This document shows positions 6,426-7,695 of a stretch of 7,695 nt of DNA, one piece after another (position 1 is the first letter of the stretch; every line of letters starts with the position of its first letter). The translations under genes were made by a program, and so were the position numbers. The notes beneath the pieces were generated by a model. The model worked only from the letters and a program-made list of their open reading frames with translations. It was not told the DNA's origin and did not search any database. This DNA is from Nitrospirota bacterium (lineage in GTDB: Bacteria; Nitrospirota; Thermodesulfovibrionia; UBA6902), in contig WFVK01000364.1 of the NCBI GenBank assembly GCA_015491705.1, positions 1-7,695 of the forward strand, in the 5' to 3' direction.

Positions 6426-7695
6426 TCACAATTTATGGCACTGTATGCACAGCGCCCGCGCCCTGTCGAATGTGAGCATGTATTTTTCCCTTGCTGAATG
6501 CATACTGTGACACGAAAGACATGTCAGAGGCTGTCCGTTGCGGGGGTCTTTGACATCCGCGCCGATCGGATGCGTTATCTTGTGCTGCGCCTCATGACAT
6601 CTTGCGCACATGGTGATTTCATCTGAAATATAATAAAGCTTCCGCTTCGAGTGCACCGGTATGTGACATTCAAAACACTTCCTGTTCTTGACCGGCGCGC
6701 ATTTTACGGTCTTCAGGGCCTTCTCCATGGAGGCCGTCCGTTTTTCGGTCTTCTCATGACACCTGATGCATATCCTCTGCTCATTCTTTGTGAGATTCCT
6801 CTTGCCCGAGGCGTGATAATCATGGCAGATGTTGCACGAGTTCTTTACATCCTTGACATGGACATCATCTTTCATATACAGGGTCTTGGGGTCATCCTTC
6901 TTATGGCACTTGTAGCACAGATCATCCCCCTCCGCCCTGATGGTGACCTTCCTGCCGGGTTTGATCGGATTGTGGCACTCCGTGCATTTTTTGATCATGA
7001 AGGCGGTATGGCCGTACGGGCCGAGAATGCCTTTGTCTTTTGAGCTGTGACCTGAATGACACGTGGTGCAATCCATGTCTTTTACCTCGGATGCAATGGA
7101 TACCCCGCCTGCACTGCATGCGGGGGAGGTATGGCATGTCCGGCACAGCCTGTTCGGGGACGAACGCAGCAGGTTGTCTTCGACGGAGCCGTGTGAATCA
7201 TGGCACGCCGAGCACCTGCCTTCCCTGAACGGCCGGCATGCAAAGGATTTCTCCATCTGATCCTTAATGTCCTCATGGCAGTTCAGGCAGAGGGTCTTCT
7301 CCTTCGTGACCAGCAGGCTCCTGTTTTCCCCGCTGTGGGCATAATGGCAGTCGGTGCATATGCTCTCCCTGAGGGCACTGTGCATGGAGCCCTTCCAGAC
7401 AAGGTCTCTGATATCCTTGTGGCAATTCAGACAAACGGAATCAACCCCGTTGTTCATCAGGCCCTTGACATTGCTGACGTGCGAATTGTGGCATTTCAGG
7501 CACCTGCCCTTTTTAAAAAGGACATGAACATATTTATCCGACAGGTCCTTTTTCAATTCCTTGTGGCACTTGTAGCAGAGGTCCGGCACCTTGCCTTTCA
7601 GTTTGACCCGTGCATCCGCATTATTGCTCCGGATTATGAGAAATATTGCCAGCACTGAACATAACAGTACAATCAGCCCGCGCCCTGTTTTTTTA
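6426..7695 (-). CDS. Secreted 16-heme paired-CXXCH cytochrome (start codon outside window)
   Basis: The frame is open to the right edge. The first visible residues (KKTGRGLIVLLCSVLAIFLI) plus a cleavage site at about NADA-R make a good signal peptide, so the true start lies just outside and the internal GTG at 7655 is not used. Counting from that GTG codon as residue 1, 16 CXXCH motifs begin at C27, 52, 75, 100, 123, 148, 171, 196, 224, 247, 274, 296, 327, 350, 379 and 403, about one heme per 25 residues. They alternate between plain CXXCH and CXXCHXXH, the pattern of paired-CXXCH (doubled CXXCH) cytochromes. A distal-type His often lies 8 residues before the second motif (H44, H92, H216, H266). 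At C140 and C319 this position is Cys, and C180 sits at a comparable site in a longer linker. Only 13 non-motif histidines exist for 16 hemes. The likely role is long-range electron transfer in the periplasm or at the cell surface. Confidence 0.92.
   Translation of the reverse strand, partial: KKTGRGLIVLLCSVLAIFLIIRSNNADARVKLKGKVPDLCYKCHKELKKDLSDKYVHVLFKKGRCLKCHNSHVSNVKGLMNNGVDSVCLNCHKDIRDLVWKGSMHSALRESICTDCHYAHSGENRSLLVTKEKTLCLNCHEDIKDQMEKSFACRPFREGRCSACHDSHGSVEDNLLRSSPNRLCRTCHTSPACSAGGVSIASEVKDMDCTTCHSGHSSKDKGILGPYGHTAFMIKKCTECHNPIKPGRKVTIRAEGDDLCYKCHKKDDPKTLYMKDDVHVKDVKNSCNICHDYHASGKRNLTKNEQRICIRCHEKTEKRTASMEKALKTVKCAPVKNRKCFECHIPVHSKRKLYYISDEITMCARCHEAQHKITHPIGADVKDPRNGQPLTCLSCHSMHSAREKYMLTFDRARALCIQCHKL

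Noticed and set aside
7653..7655. GTG at 7655 as the start of the 16-heme cytochrome
   Set aside because: It falls inside the hydrophobic core of the signal peptide. The in-frame upstream codons supply the basic n-region (KKTGRG), and no ribosome binding site precedes the GTG.
7200..7658. Plus-strand open frame of 152 codons, and similar ones at 6651-7043 and 3839-4162
   Set aside because: They lie opposite real cytochrome genes, have no family features or ribosome binding sites, and arise from the biased codons of CXXCH-rich sequence.

Overview
The window reads as one gene block, entirely on the minus strand, from an anaerobic or facultatively anaerobic Gram-negative-type bacterium rich in c-type cytochromes. 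System II (Ccs/Res) cytochrome maturation, three multiheme cytochromes in a row and a cobalamin-binding radical SAM protein of the BchE type suggest a Nitrospirota or Desulfobacterota (Geobacter-like) lineage. This placement is inferred from gene content; no taxonomic marker is present.

In transcription order (right to left) the genes are: (1) a secreted cytochrome with 16 CXXCH motifs, cut by the right window edge at its signal peptide (6426-7695); (2) a 141-bp spacer with inverted and direct repeats, probably a structured leader RNA; (3) a cytochrome of about 340 residues with five CXXCH motifs and one CX5CH motif, starting at GTG (5262-6284); (4) a 62-bp spacer with a small hairpin; (5) a nine-heme cytochrome, most likely starting at TTG 5199 and ending in a degenerate heme-like motif (3544-5199); (6) a 56-bp spacer with a perfect 12-bp inverted repeat; (7) resB (2084-3487); (8) ccsA (1255-2091), overlapping resB by 8 bp; (9) a BchE-like B12-binding radical SAM gene starting 2 bp after ccsA and running off the left edge (1-1252).

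The genes make functional sense together. The three secreted cytochromes carry 30 canonical CXXCH sites plus one CX5CH. ResB and CcsA form the cytochrome c synthase that exports heme and attaches it to such proteins. The cytochromes could form an electron-transfer chain across the periplasm or to the cell exterior, but no outer-membrane porin or redox enzyme is visible, so donor and acceptor are unknown. The BchE-like protein is the least expected member, because its best-known relatives act on a porphyrin in bacteriochlorophyll synthesis.

The most striking signal is in the 16-heme protein. It has only 13 histidines outside its CXXCH motifs and exactly three cysteines outside them in the mature part. 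Each of these cysteines sits where sister repeats place a distal-ligand histidine. This suggests three His/Cys-ligated hemes in a large paired-CXXCH cytochrome. No RNA genes, mobile elements, CRISPR arrays or plus-strand genes were found.
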